Below, piece by piece: positions 7,966 to 18,507 of a DNA stretch of 64,000 nucleotides (positions are counted from its first letter, which is position 1; every line of letters starts with the position of its first letter). The DNA is from CAYTEO01 sp964436825 (lineage in GTDB: Bacteria > Krumholzibacteriota > Krumholzibacteriia > LZORAL124-64-63), in the NCBI GenBank assembly GCA_964436825.1, contig CAYTEO010000001.1, positions 124,001-188,000 of the forward strand. The letters are read 5' to 3'. Under the pieces are notes generated by a model, which worked only from the letters and a program-made list of their open reading frames with translations, was not told the DNA's origin and did not search any database. The translations under genes were made by a program, and so were the position numbers.

Positions 7966-8940
7966 TCAACTGCTCTGCTGCTCACCTCCTTCCCGCGTCG
8001 CGTACACCTGGTAGCGACAACCGACCTTCTCCAGTACGTAGATTCTCCCGGGCGGGTACCAGGCCACTGCACTCGGATAGGCCATGGATCCGGGGCCCGA
8101 GCCCTTACCCCCGATGTACGTCTCGAAACGGCCGTCGGCGTCGAAACGGCTGACGACCTGACGGATCATGTCCACCACCCAGATGCGCCCGTCGTCCTGG
8201 ACGGCGATCCCGGTCGGCAGGGAGAAGTTCCCCCAGCCGGAATCGTGCTTCCCGAAGGCGAGCACACGCTCGCCGCCGGCCGTGAAGACCTGGACGGCGG
8301 CGGCGGCGGACATGTCGGTCACGTAGAAGCGGTGCCGGCCGTCCACCCAGAACCCGGTGGGCTTGACCAGCTGCCCGGTCTCCCCCAGGCGCACCGTGCG
8401 CCGGCTGCGGAGATCGGGCGAGAGGATCAGGACGACGCCGCGCTCGCGGCTCATCCCGAGGACGGCCACCTCGCCCTCGGGCGTCAGCGCCAGGGCCAGG
8501 GGCCGGAAACCGGAGTCACCCAGCAGGCGGGCCGGCTGGATCCGGTCCACCGGGGTGCCGCGGTAGTCCAGCACGGCGACGTCGATCGACAGGGCGTCGA
8601 GCAGGAAGATCGTCCCGTCCGGCGTGGCCACCAGGGAGAGCGGTTCCCCGGGAACGTAGCGCCCGTCGCGCCAGACCGTGTGGGTGAAGCTGTAGACCGG
8701 TGTACCGTCGCGGTCGAAGATGACGACGCGGTGGTTCCCGCTGTCGGCCACGAAGACCTCGCCGGTCGCCGGATCGCAGAAGATGTGGCGGGGATTGCGG
8801 AACGGCTGGTTGGGACCGGTCCCCGTGACGATCTGGACCAGCGCCGGGGGCGTCGCCGGCTGGACCTCGGCCAGGACGGGCCATCCCGCCAGCACGAGAG
8901 CCAACCAGAGACCGATCCTGATCCGGCCGTCACGCCTCAC
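7966..8940 (-). CDS. Secreted NHL-repeat beta-propeller protein
   Basis: The predicted protein has about 324 residues if it starts at GTG 8940. That start is three bases after the stop of the heptahaem gene and has GGAAGGA nine bases upstream, so I prefer it to the ATG at 8967, which would overlap the preceding gene. Residues 8-25 form a signal peptide ending in AEVQPA. Repeated NHL-type units are visible: NPRHIFCDPATGEVFVADSG with NHRVVIFD, then LALALTPEGEVAV, and LPTGIAVQDDGRIWVVD with VSRFD. Such units build a six-bladed propeller used for protein binding. An NHL protein also sits near omcS in Geobacter (from memory). A role in folding, export or assembly of the neighbouring cytochromes is inferred from position. 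There are no haem motifs and no enzyme motifs. Confidence 0.88.
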   Translation of the reverse strand: MRRDGRIRIGLWLALVLAGWPVLAEVQPATPPALVQIVTGTGPNQPFRNPRHIFCDPATGEVFVADSGNHRVVIFDRDGTPVYSFTHTVWRDGRYVPGEPLSLVATPDGTIFLLDALSIDVAVLDYRGTPVDRIQPARLLGDSGFRPLALALTPEGEVAVLGMSRERGVVLILSPDLRSRRTVRLGETGQLVKPTGFWVDGRHRFYVTDMSAAAAVQVFTAGGERVLAFGKHDSGWGNFSLPTGIAVQDDGRIWVVDMIRQVVSRFDADGRFETYIGGKGSGPGSMAYPSAVAWYPPGRIYVLEKVGCRYQVYATREGGEQQSS

Positions 8941-8942
8941 GA

Positions 8943-10040
8943 TCAGTGTCCTTCCAGCAGATGGCACTGGTCACAACCGCGCCGCTCGACGGCGCCGTTG
9001 ATGTCCCAGACCAGGGAAAAGGCGTTCGCGCTGCCGTGGGCCTTGTGGCACGACAGGCAGAAGACGCCGTTGGTGTTGCCGTCCACGGCCGAGGCCGAGG
9101 CGAAGTCGATCGCCCCGTCGACGACGAACGGCACACGGGCCGCGCCGTCGAAACCGGGACCGGTGCCCTGCTCCCAGACCGTCGGGTTGGTGGTGCCGCG
9201 GGTGACGCCCTGGGCGATGTTGTTGGGCTGGCCCCGCTCGCTGTCGTAGGTCGGGTGCTTGGAATGGATGCCGTCCCCGTCGGGATCGGTGTAGCTCGGG
9301 CCGGAGAAGACGTGGTGGCAGTCCAGGCAGATGTTCGTCACCTCGCGCAGGGAGACGTCGTTGGCCGTCCCGTAGCGGGTGTGGTCACGCTCGTACTTGG
9401 CCAGGCCGGTCACGTCGTTGAACAGCCCCAGCGGCGGGGTGCCCTCCGGATAACTGGCCCACTGCAGGTTGCGCGGGTTCCCGTTGCCGTGGGGATCGTG
9501 GCAGTCGACGCAGGTGACGACCTGGTCCTCCGGCTGCGACCAGTGGCAGCGCGAGCAGAGACTGGTGGGGTTGCGCCCGAGGTTGTGGCCATGGGCGCTG
9601 ATGACGTCCGGCTCGTCGAAGAAGCCGGCCGAGCGCTCGACCAGGCCGTTGACGTCGGCGCCCACGACGTCGGGAATGCCTGCGACACCGTCGTGACAGG
9701 AGAGACACAGGTCCAGGGGATTGGCATATTTCAGCAGGTAGGGATTGGGACCGGTCGTGTAGGGATACGACGGCACGTTCCCGCCGCCACTGGTCCCCCC
9801 GTCGTAGTCGTGCTGCATGCTGCCGTGCATGACGTGGCAGTCGGAGCAGACCAGGTTGGCCCCGTTGTGGTAGACGTCCAGTGCCTTGCCGAACATGGCC
9901 TGCTCACGGTAGAACGAGCCGTCGTCGCGATGGATCGAGTTCGCCGACGGCGTCGCCGACGACCATGACCAGACCATGACAACCATCGCCAGGACCAACA
10001 GCTCCCGGCACCTTCCTCCAGGTGACCGATACTCCACCAT
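8943..10040 (-). CDS. Heptahaem c-type cytochrome related to the OmcS-like protein
   Basis: The protein has 365 residues from ATG 10040, which follows GGAGGGGAAGG. An upstream in-frame start at 10121 exists but would put Pro/Gly-rich sequence before the signal peptide, so I reject it. The signal core is LLVLAMVVMVWSW. Seven haem motifs occur: CSDCH, CLSCH, CSRCH, CVDCH, CLDCH, CLSCH and CDQCH. The first (VCSDCHVMHGS) is nearly identical to the first site of the hexahaem protein, and the CVDCHDPHG, CLSCHKAHG and C-terminal CDQCH sites also match it. CSRCH looks like an inserted haem. The C-terminus again lies a few residues after the last haem. It is therefore a second member of the same family, probably with extended haem packing. 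It leads the gene series and follows an AT-rich control region. Confidence 0.92.
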   Translation of the reverse strand: MVEYRSPGGRCRELLVLAMVVMVWSWSSATPSANSIHRDDGSFYREQAMFGKALDVYHNGANLVCSDCHVMHGSMQHDYDGGTSGGGNVPSYPYTTGPNPYLLKYANPLDLCLSCHDGVAGIPDVVGADVNGLVERSAGFFDEPDVISAHGHNLGRNPTSLCSRCHWSQPEDQVVTCVDCHDPHGNGNPRNLQWASYPEGTPPLGLFNDVTGLAKYERDHTRYGTANDVSLREVTNICLDCHHVFSGPSYTDPDGDGIHSKHPTYDSERGQPNNIAQGVTRGTTNPTVWEQGTGPGFDGAARVPFVVDGAIDFASASAVDGNTNGVFCLSCHKAHGSANAFSLVWDINGAVERRGCDQCHLLEGH

Positions 10041-10349
10041 TGCCTTCCCCTCCAGCCCGGGTCCCACCGCGGGCTCTCTCGGCGGCGTCAACACGCCACC
10101 ACCATGGACATTACGAAACATCTATATCCTATCAGGCATCTGGGAATTATGGAAGAAAAAAATCACGGATCCCGATTATTTAATAACAAGATTCGCGCTG
10201 TCCGGTTACACCGCACCCGGCCATCACCGTCCTGTCACGCCACCGCCATGACGGACAGGGCAAGTTACGGCATGGTGTTTCCGTCCGTGCGTGTTATCCT
10301 ACACGCTGTCTAGATCATCTCACCGCAACCAGGCGACAGAGGTGCCGCG
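10041..10349. promoter_or_regulatory. AT-rich divergent intergenic region
   Basis: This 309-base gap separates the cytochrome series (leftward) from the S1-domain gene (rightward). Bases of about 10105-10200 are strikingly AT-rich compared with the rest of the window. TTATT (10176-10180) and AATAA (10182-10186) form a short palindrome. No clean -35/-10 pair was found for the leftward cytochromes; the region likely holds their promoter and operator. Confidence 0.5.
10292..10300 (+). promoter_or_regulatory. Extended -10 element for the S1-domain gene
   Basis: TGTTATCCT reads as TGn followed by the -10 hexamer TATCCT, 49 bases before the S1 gene start. No good -35 is spaced correctly, as expected for an extended -10 promoter. 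Confidence 0.45.
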
Positions 10350-11423
10350 ATGAACGACCAAGGCCGGACCGACGACGAGTTCGCCCGCTTGCTCGACGAG
10401 CAGGCCGCCTTCCCTGCCCGGACCACCGAGCCTCGCCCCGGGGACCGGATCACCGGGACGATCGTGCAGATCGGCGACGAGACCGCCTTCGTGGACTACG
10501 GAGGCCGCAGCGAGTTGCCGATCTCCACGGCCGAGCTGCGGGACGCCGACGGCAACCCCACCCACGATGTCGGAGACAAGATCACCGGCTGGGTCGCCGG
10601 CAAGGGCGAGGACCTGCGGCTCGTGCTCACCGGCGGTGGCGGCGGCCGCGACACGCGCTGGCTCGAGGAGGCGCACGCCACCGGCCTCCCCGTGGAGGGG
10701 CGCGTCACCGAGACGAACAAGGGCGGTTTCGTCGTCGACCTGGACGGCCACCGCGCCTTCTGCCCCATCTCCCAGATCGACGACGGCTACGTCGACGATC
10801 CCGCGGCATGGGTCGGCCGCAAGCTCTCCTTCCGGATCCTCGAGTACGCCGAGGGCGGTCGGCGCCTCGTCGTCTCCCGCCGCGTCCTGCTGGAGGAGGA
10901 GAAGGAGCAGCGGGCCGCCGAGACCCGTCGTTCCCTCCAGCTCGGCGACGTCGTCGAGGGAACCGTCAGGCGGCTGATGCCCTATGGCGCCTTCGTCGAC
11001 ATCGGAGGTCTGCAGGCCCTGCTGCACGTCTCCCAGATCAGCCACGCCCACGTCGACGACCCGGCGGACCACCTCCGGGAGGGCCAGCAGCTGCAGGTCC
11101 AGGTCATCGACATCCAGGACCTGGGCGGCCAGCACGAGCGGATCAGCCTCTCGCTCAAGGCCCTCGCCGACGATCCCTGGCAGGAGGTGGAGCAGCGACT
11201 CCAGGTGGGTCAATGGGTCAAGGGGGTCGTCACCGGCCTGGCCGACTTCGGGGCCTTCGTCGAGTTGTGGCCCGGCGTGCGCGGACTGATCCATGTCTCG
11301 GAACTGAGCGAGCAGCGGGTCGGTCACCCGCGGGAGGTCCTGCGGGAGGGCCAGGAGGTCAGCGTCAAGGTCAAGGAGATCGACCTTCCCCGCCGGCGGA
11401 TCGGCCTGTCGCTGGTCGGCTGA
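10350..11423 (+). CDS. S1-domain RNA-binding protein (short ribosomal S1-like, four S1 domains)
   Basis: The protein has 357 residues and four S1 (OB-fold) RNA-binding domains at roughly residues 28-95, 110-175, 193-265 and 284-357. Domains 3 and 4 carry the classic S1 signature: GDVVEGTVRRLMPYGAFVDI with LLHVSQIS, and VTGLADFGAFVE with GLIHVSELS. Domains 1 and 2 are more divergent (GTIVQIGDETAFVDYG and GRVTETNKGGFVVDL). There is a short acidic N-terminus and no membrane segment, so it is cytoplasmic. Ribosomal protein S1 of E. coli has six domains; four-domain forms occur in Gram-positives and several deep phyla. It may assist mRNA binding to ribosomes or act as a general RNA chaperone. The gene stands alone, converges with nifS, and starts behind a weak GAGG. 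Confidence 0.85.
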   Translation: MNDQGRTDDEFARLLDEQAAFPARTTEPRPGDRITGTIVQIGDETAFVDYGGRSELPISTAELRDADGNPTHDVGDKITGWVAGKGEDLRLVLTGGGGGRDTRWLEEAHATGLPVEGRVTETNKGGFVVDLDGHRAFCPISQIDDGYVDDPAAWVGRKLSFRILEYAEGGRRLVVSRRVLLEEEKEQRAAETRRSLQLGDVVEGTVRRLMPYGAFVDIGGLQALLHVSQISHAHVDDPADHLREGQQLQVQVIDIQDLGGQHERISLSLKALADDPWQEVEQRLQVGQWVKGVVTGLADFGAFVELWPGVRGLIHVSELSEQRVGHPREVLREGQEVSVKVKEIDLPRRRIGLSLVG

Positions 11424-11445
11424 GACGGAGCCCCCCGCCGACGGG

Positions 11446-12594
11446 CTAGGCCCTGACCGCCCGGGCCGCGGCGACGATCCGCTCCGTGGCGTAGGCCACC
11501 TCCGCATCGGTCGTGAACCGGCCGAGGCAGATCCTCAGGCTGGCCGCCGCCTCCTGTTCGCTCAGCCCGAGGCAGCGCAGCACCGGCGAGACGCGTCCGT
11601 CGGTGCTGGAACAGGCCGACCCGGTCGACAGGGCCAGGGTCCGCAACTCGCGCAGCAGCGCGGCGGCGGTCGCACCGGGGAACAGGATATTGAGGCTGCC
11701 CGGCAGGCGGCGCCGCGGGTGGCCGTTCAGCCGGGCATCGGGAATCTCCTGCCGGATGCCCTCCCACAACCGCTGCGCGAGCCCGCGCAGGCGACGACCG
11801 TCCTCCTCCAGACGCTGCCCGGCCACCCGGCACGCCTCCCCCATACCGACGGCGCCGATGACGTTGGGCGTCCCGGAACGCAACCCGCCCTCCTGGCCCC
11901 CTCCGGTCAGCAGGGGACGCAGGCGTCGCCGCACGTGGCGGCCGCGGACGACCAGGGCCCCGCTGCCGGTGGGGCCGTGGAACTTGTGGGCGGAGAGGGA
12001 GAGCAGGTCGATCCCCTCGGCGGTCATGTCGACGGGGATCCGCCCGACCGCCTGGGCGGCGTCGGCATGGAAGGGGATCCCGCGGTCCCGGCAGAGGGCG
12101 GCGATCTCGCCGAGCGGCTGGATGGTCCCGATCTCGTTCTGGACGGCCAGGATCGTGACCAGTGCGGTCCGGTCGTCCAGCGCCGCGGCGACGTCGGCGG
12201 GGTCGACGATCCCGTCGCTCCCGCAGCCGACCTCGACGACCTCCCACCCTCGCCCGGCCAGCTCCCGCAACGGCTCCCGCACGGACGGATGCTCCAGGAC
12301 GCTCGTGACGATCCGCCCCGGCTCGCGGCAGCCCGCGGCCAGCCCCTTCAGCGCCAGGTTGTTGGCCTCGGTGGCGCCGGAGGTGAGCACGACGTCCTCG
12401 GGGCGGCAGCCCACCAGCGCGGCCACCTCCTCCCGCGCCCGGTCCAGCAGGGCCCGCGTCGCCCAGCCGAAGGCGTGGTTGCTGGCCGGGTTGCCGTGAT
12501 GCCGGCGGGCGACGTCGTGCATCCGCTCCAGGACGGCCGGGTCCAGGGGGGTCGAGGCGTGGTGGTCCAGGTAGACGGGCGTGGCAACTGGCAC
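11446..12594 (-). CDS. nifS: Cysteine desulfurase, NifS/IscS family
   Basis: The protein has 382 residues from GTG 12594, which sits 20 bases after nadA and behind GGGAGG. The open frame extends upstream into nadA but that part is not NifS. PLP-enzyme landmarks are clear: YLDHHASTPLD at the N-terminus, SGATEANNLALKG, HADAAQAVGRIPVDM, the Schiff-base lysine in LSAHKFHGP, GGGQEGGLRSGTPN, and the catalytic Cys in STGSACSS. It takes sulfur from cysteine as a persulfide for Fe-S cluster assembly. Linkage to nadA, whose product needs a [4Fe-4S] cluster, suggests a dedicated role in maturing quinolinate synthase, as proposed for NifS-like proteins in other bacteria. No iscU or other Fe-S scaffold gene is nearby. 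Confidence 0.93.
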   Translation of the reverse strand: MPVATPVYLDHHASTPLDPAVLERMHDVARRHHGNPASNHAFGWATRALLDRAREEVAALVGCRPEDVVLTSGATEANNLALKGLAAGCREPGRIVTSVLEHPSVREPLRELAGRGWEVVEVGCGSDGIVDPADVAAALDDRTALVTILAVQNEIGTIQPLGEIAALCRDRGIPFHADAAQAVGRIPVDMTAEGIDLLSLSAHKFHGPTGSGALVVRGRHVRRRLRPLLTGGGQEGGLRSGTPNVIGAVGMGEACRVAGQRLEEDGRRLRGLAQRLWEGIRQEIPDARLNGHPRRRLPGSLNILFPGATAAALLRELRTLALSTGSACSSTDGRVSPVLRCLGLSEQEAAASLRICLGRFTTDAEVAYATERIVAAARAVRA

Positions 12595-12614
12595 GCGATC
12601 CTCCCGCGAACGGG

Positions 12615-13559
<945 letters not shown>

Positions 13560-13626
13560 GGCGTTGTTCCTCTCCTTCGGCTACTCCGGGTACGGAGCCC
13601 AGGGCCCTCGCCTCCGGGACGGGGGT

Positions 13627-13655
13627 ATCATCGCCACAATCCGTCGGGGCTGCAA
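13627..13655 (-). promoter_or_regulatory. Possible promoter of nadA-nifS
   Basis: TTGCAG (13650-13655, minus strand) and GATGAT (13627-13632) are separated by 17 bases, 68 bases before nadA. The match to the sigma-70 consensus is moderate. Confidence 0.35.
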
Positions 13656-13790
13656 GTCCGTATGGACAATGAGGCAGTGGTTACCTAATATTCATGGGCC
13701 CGTCCGGCGTCCGGGACGCGTCTGCCGCGCCGGAGCCGATCCGGCGGGCCGTCCACGACCCCACCGTTCCACCTGGAGCTGGAGTTGAGC

Positions 13791-14897
13791 ATGGAGCAGA
13801 CCATCAGCCGCCGCACGGCCATCCGTCGCCGCTGTCGCGCGACGCTCGTCGTCCTGCTGCTCGCCATCGTCGCGCTGCTGGGTACCGGATGCAGCGAGGA
13901 CATGAAGCAGGGAGGCCCCTATCAGATCCCCTACCCGCCCCCCGACGCCGCTCCCTGGTTCCTGGACGTCTGGGGCTCGGGCGCCAATGACGTCTACGCC
14001 GTCGGCCGGCCCGGCCTGCTGCTCCACTTCGACGGCAGTGCCTGGGAGGCGCTCCCGGCCGGTGACGACACCCTGACCGCCGTCTGGGGAACCGGTGCCG
14101 ACGACGTCTACGTCACCGGCTTCGACGGACTGCTCAAGCACTTCGACGGCGTGCGGTGGACGACCCAGTCGACGGGGACCGGCGAGAACCTCTACGCCGT
14201 CGGCCGCGGTCCGTACGATCACCTCTACGCCGTCGGCCAGAACGGCACCCTGCTCCAGCAGGCGGGGACCGACTGGCAGCCGACCCAGCCCTGGGCGTTC
14301 CGCTACGGCAGCGACGGCACCCCCATCGACACCCTCAAGTTCTGGGAGGATGTCTCCACCTTCACCGTCGTCGGGCCCTACAGCATCGGCGGCAGCTCGG
14401 CCCTCGTCCTGATGGCCAACGACAACCCCGACTACGACCACCAGTGGCTCTGGGGGCAGATCGAGGACCCGCACCGCAACACCCTGACGGCAGCCTTCTG
14501 CAGCGAGGTCGTCGCGGACAACTACCTGGGCAACCGGGCCGGCGAGCTGTTCCAGCTCCAGGGAGCCGGCGGGGAGTACATCTGGAACCACACCCGCGAC
14601 CCCGAGGGCAACCCCAGCTACCCGGCCACCTATCCCGACGGGATCACGGGAATCTGGGTCCAGGATGCCGACTGGCTCTGGGTCACCTCCCAGAGCGGGA
14701 AGATCGCCCGCTGGCGCCGTGACGGGACGGCCAGCGACATCGTCTACTCGGCGCCGGGACAGGCTCCCCTCAGCGGCATCTGGGGCGCCGCGCCCGACGA
14801 CATCTGGGCCGTCGGCTACGAGGGACTGGTCCTCCACTACGACGGCGCTACCTGGCAGCGGGTCGAGGTTCCCCTGCCCTCCGCCACGGCACGATGA
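13791..14897 (+). CDS. Lipoprotein with beta-propeller-like repeats
   Basis: The protein has 368 residues from ATG 13791, preceded by GGAG six bases upstream; a TTG two codons earlier is less likely. A basic N-terminus and the run VVLLLAIVALLGTGC give a lipobox with Cys34. The mature region repeats a blade-like phrase: LDVWGSGANDVYAVGRPG, AVWGTGADDVYVTGFDG, LYAVGRGPYDHLYAVGQNG and IWGAAPDDIWAVGYEG, each followed by LLHFDG, LKHFDG or LHYDGATW. This W-G-x-x-x-(N/D)-D-(V/I)-(Y/W)-A-V-G pattern is common in large sets of secreted propeller proteins of uncultured Gram-negatives. No enzymatic motif was found. It probably sits on the inner leaflet of the outer membrane or on the surface. It has its own terminator downstream. 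Confidence 0.85.
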   Translation: MEQTISRRTAIRRRCRATLVVLLLAIVALLGTGCSEDMKQGGPYQIPYPPPDAAPWFLDVWGSGANDVYAVGRPGLLLHFDGSAWEALPAGDDTLTAVWGTGADDVYVTGFDGLLKHFDGVRWTTQSTGTGENLYAVGRGPYDHLYAVGQNGTLLQQAGTDWQPTQPWAFRYGSDGTPIDTLKFWEDVSTFTVVGPYSIGGSSALVLMANDNPDYDHQWLWGQIEDPHRNTLTAAFCSEVVADNYLGNRAGELFQLQGAGGEYIWNHTRDPEGNPSYPATYPDGITGIWVQDADWLWVTSQSGKIARWRRDGTASDIVYSAPGQAPLSGIWGAAPDDIWAVGYEGLVLHYDGATWQRVEVPLPSATAR

Positions 14898-14941
14898 CGG
14901 GGATGCTCCGCGAGGAAGCCCCGCTAGCCCCGTCCGCACGA

Positions 14942-14973
14942 CGGCGTGACCGGTCACCGCACCGGTCGCGCCG
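14942..14973 (+). terminator. Rho-independent terminator after the propeller lipoprotein
   Basis: A 13-bp stem with one T-G wobble (14942-14954 with 14961-14973) encloses the loop CACCGC and is followed by TTCTCTTT. It ends the lipoprotein transcript 45 bases after its stop codon. Confidence 0.7.
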
Positions 14974-15000
14974 TTCTCTTTCCCCCACAGGAGGTTGAAC

Positions 15001-16917
15001 ATGAATCGCGTCCGCAGGACTCTGCCTGCCCTGGCGTTGCTGCTGCTGGTGCTATCGGTGCAGGGCGCCCGGGCCTACACTCCCGACCCCAACGCACCGC
15101 GCGACCAGATCCCCGCCGAGTACCAGTGGCACGTCCAGGATCTCTATCCCGACCTCGACGCCTGGCAGGCCGACTACGACGCGGTCGCGGCCGCCATCCC
15201 CGCCATCGAGGATTACAAGGGTCACCTGGGCGACTCGGCCGACAAGCTGTACGGGTGCATCCAGCTGCTGGAGGACACGCTGCAGAAGCTCTACAAGCTC
15301 CACACCTACGCCAGCTGCCGGGCCGACGTCGACCTGTCCAACGCCCAGGACATGGAGCTGGAGGGGAAGGTCGGCTTCCTGTTCCAGAAGTTCGGCAAGG
15401 CAACGGCCTTCCTGGATCCCGAGCTGCTCGCGCTGCCCGAGGGGACGATCGACCGGTTCATCGCCGGGAAGCCGGAGCTGGAGACCTACCGCTTCTACTT
15501 CCAGAACCTGCTGCGGATGAAGCCCCACACCCTGAGCGAGCCCGAGGAGCGGCTGCTGGCCCTGACCGCGCAGCTGCGCGGTGTCCCCGGTGACGCGGCC
15601 CAGAAGCTGCGGGACGTGGAGATGGAATTCCCCCAGATCGTCGACGAGCAGGGCGAGCTCGTCCGGCTGACCCTGTCGGGCTTCCCCATGTATCGCGCCT
15701 CCTCGATCTACAACGTCCGCAAGCAGGCGGCCGATGCCTTCTTCTCGACCTTCCGCAAATACGAGAACACCCTGGCCGCCACCCTCGACGGGGTCGTCAA
15801 GTCGCACCTGCTGACGAAGGAGGCCCGCAACTACGACAGCTGCCTGGAGGCGGCCCTCACCCCCGACGACATCTCGCCCTCGGTCTACATGATGCTGATC
15901 GACACGATCAACGCGAACCTGGACCGAACCCTGCACCGCTACGTGGCGCTGCGCCGGAAGGTCCTGGGCCTGGACGGGCCGGTGACCTTCGCCAACCTCT
16001 ACAACCCCATGATCACCGGCGACGAGGGGACCTACCCCTACGAGGAGGGACGCCGGATCGTCCTGACCGGCCTGCAGCCCCTGGGCAAGGAGTACGTCTC
16101 GATCCTGTCCGAGGGCACCGACCCTGCCAACGGCTGGATCGACGTCTACCCCAACAAGAACAAGCGCAGCGGCGCCTACAGCACCGGCATGGCCGCCAAG
16201 GGGGCCCATCCCTTCGTGCTGCACAACTACGACAACACCCTGGATGCGGTGTTCACCCTGGCCCACGAGTTCGGCCATGCGATGCACTCGTACTACTCGT
16301 CGCACTACCAGCCGTTCGTCTACGCCGACTACACGACGTTCCTGGCCGAGATCGCCTCGACCTGCAACGAGCAGCTGCTGCTCGACTACCTGCTGAAGCA
16401 CGAGAAGGATCCGGTCCGCAAGCTCCTGCTGCTGAACAAGGAGCTGGAGAACATCCGGCTGACGATCTTCCGCCAGGCCCTGTTCGCCGAGTTCGAGCTG
16501 AAGTTCCACGAGCACGCCGAGCAGGACAACACCCTGACGGCCGAGTACCTGGACGGGCTGTACAAGGACCTGATCACCAAGTACTACGGTCCCGACTTCC
16601 AGATGGGACCGGACGACTGCGTCGAGTGGGCCTACATCCCCCACTTCTACTACAACTTCTACGTCTTCACCTACGCCACAGGCCTGACCAGCGGCATCTC
16701 CATGGCCGAGCTGATCGAGAGGCACGGCGACAAGGCCGCCCGCCGTTACATCGACAACATGCTCAAGGCCGGCTCCTCGCGCCCGCCCCTGGAGATCCTC
16801 AAGAACGCCGGCGTCGACCTGGAGAGCCCCGAGCCGATCCTGACGATGCTCGACCTGTTCGAGAAGACGATCGACGAGTTCGACGCGCTCTGGACGAAGA
16901 CGTTCGGCCGCAAGTAG
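15001..16917 (+). CDS. pepF: Secreted oligoendopeptidase F-type M3 metallopeptidase
   Basis: The protein has 638 residues from ATG 15001, behind AGGAGG; a TTG two codons earlier is too close to that site. Unlike cytosolic PepF, it begins with a signal peptide (LPALALLLLVLSVQGARA), so it acts in the periplasm or outside. The N-terminal domain starts IPAEYQWHVQDLYPDLDAWQ, typical of PepF. The zinc site is HEFGH at residues 422-426 (LAHEFGHAMHSYYS), and the third ligand should be the Glu in FLAEIASTCNEQLL. The C-terminal region (YNFYVFTYATGLTSG) carries the Tyr and His residues used for substrate binding in M3 enzymes. It cleaves short peptides. Alone in its transcript, it ends with a strong terminator. 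It could feed the amino-acid catabolic enzymes encoded downstream. Confidence 0.93.
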   Translation: MNRVRRTLPALALLLLVLSVQGARAYTPDPNAPRDQIPAEYQWHVQDLYPDLDAWQADYDAVAAAIPAIEDYKGHLGDSADKLYGCIQLLEDTLQKLYKLHTYASCRADVDLSNAQDMELEGKVGFLFQKFGKATAFLDPELLALPEGTIDRFIAGKPELETYRFYFQNLLRMKPHTLSEPEERLLALTAQLRGVPGDAAQKLRDVEMEFPQIVDEQGELVRLTLSGFPMYRASSIYNVRKQAADAFFSTFRKYENTLAATLDGVVKSHLLTKEARNYDSCLEAALTPDDISPSVYMMLIDTINANLDRTLHRYVALRRKVLGLDGPVTFANLYNPMITGDEGTYPYEEGRRIVLTGLQPLGKEYVSILSEGTDPANGWIDVYPNKNKRSGAYSTGMAAKGAHPFVLHNYDNTLDAVFTLAHEFGHAMHSYYSSHYQPFVYADYTTFLAEIASTCNEQLLLDYLLKHEKDPVRKLLLLNKELENIRLTIFRQALFAEFELKFHEHAEQDNTLTAEYLDGLYKDLITKYYGPDFQMGPDDCVEWAYIPHFYYNFYVFTYATGLTSGISMAELIERHGDKAARRYIDNMLKAGSSRPPLEILKNAGVDLESPEPILTMLDLFEKTIDEFDALWTKTFGRK

Positions 16918-16940
16918 CAGCCGTCCGGTTCGACGAGAGA

Positions 16941-16975
16941 GGGGCCGTGCCACATGGCACGGCCCCTTCCGTTTT
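16941..16975 (+). terminator. Rho-independent terminator of pepF
   Basis: A perfect 11-bp stem (GGGGCCGTGCC at 16941-16951, complement at 16956-16966) has the loop ACAT and is followed by TTCCGTTTT. It separates pepF from the convergent tRNA-Lys gene. Confidence 0.85.
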
Positions 16976-16977
16976 GC

Positions 16978-17053
16978 TGGTGAGCCGCCCAGGACTCGAA
17001 CCTGGCACCGTCTCCTTAAAAGGGAGATGCTCTACCCGATGAGCTAGCGGCCC
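16978..17053 (-). tRNA. tRNA-Lys (anticodon TTT)
   Basis: On the minus strand the gene starts GGGCCGCTAGCTC, and the acceptor arm GGGCCGC pairs with GCGGCTC with one G-U pair. The anticodon stem TCTCC/GGAGA holds the loop CTTTTAA, giving anticodon TTT for lysine. The T arm reads CCAGG-TTCGAGT-CCTGG, and CCA is encoded (16978-16980). A strong promoter lies upstream. Confidence 0.95.
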
Positions 17054-17073
17054 ACGTCACCGGTGGTGAGGGG

Positions 17074-17102
17074 AATATAGGTGTGCCGCCGGGAAGCGTC
17101 AA
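17074..17102 (-). promoter_or_regulatory. Promoter of tRNA-Lys
   Basis: TTGACG (17097-17102, minus strand) and TATATT (17074-17079) are 17 bases apart, and the tRNA begins 20 bases after the -10. It lies just after the purA stop codon. Confidence 0.75.
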
Positions 17103-17112
17103 AGCGGCGGGC

Positions 17113-18414
<1,302 letters not shown>

Positions 18415-18507
18415 TCCATCCGTTGGGAAAAGACGACACCGTCGCGGCGGACAAAAAAATAGCGCCCCGTCACCGAGACCTGTCCGGTTGCCTGGCGTGC
18501 TCCGGGA

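Noticed and set aside
8941..8967. ATG at 8967 as the start of the NHL protein
   Set aside because: It would overlap the heptahaem gene by 25 bases; the GTG at 8940 has GGAAGGA at good spacing.
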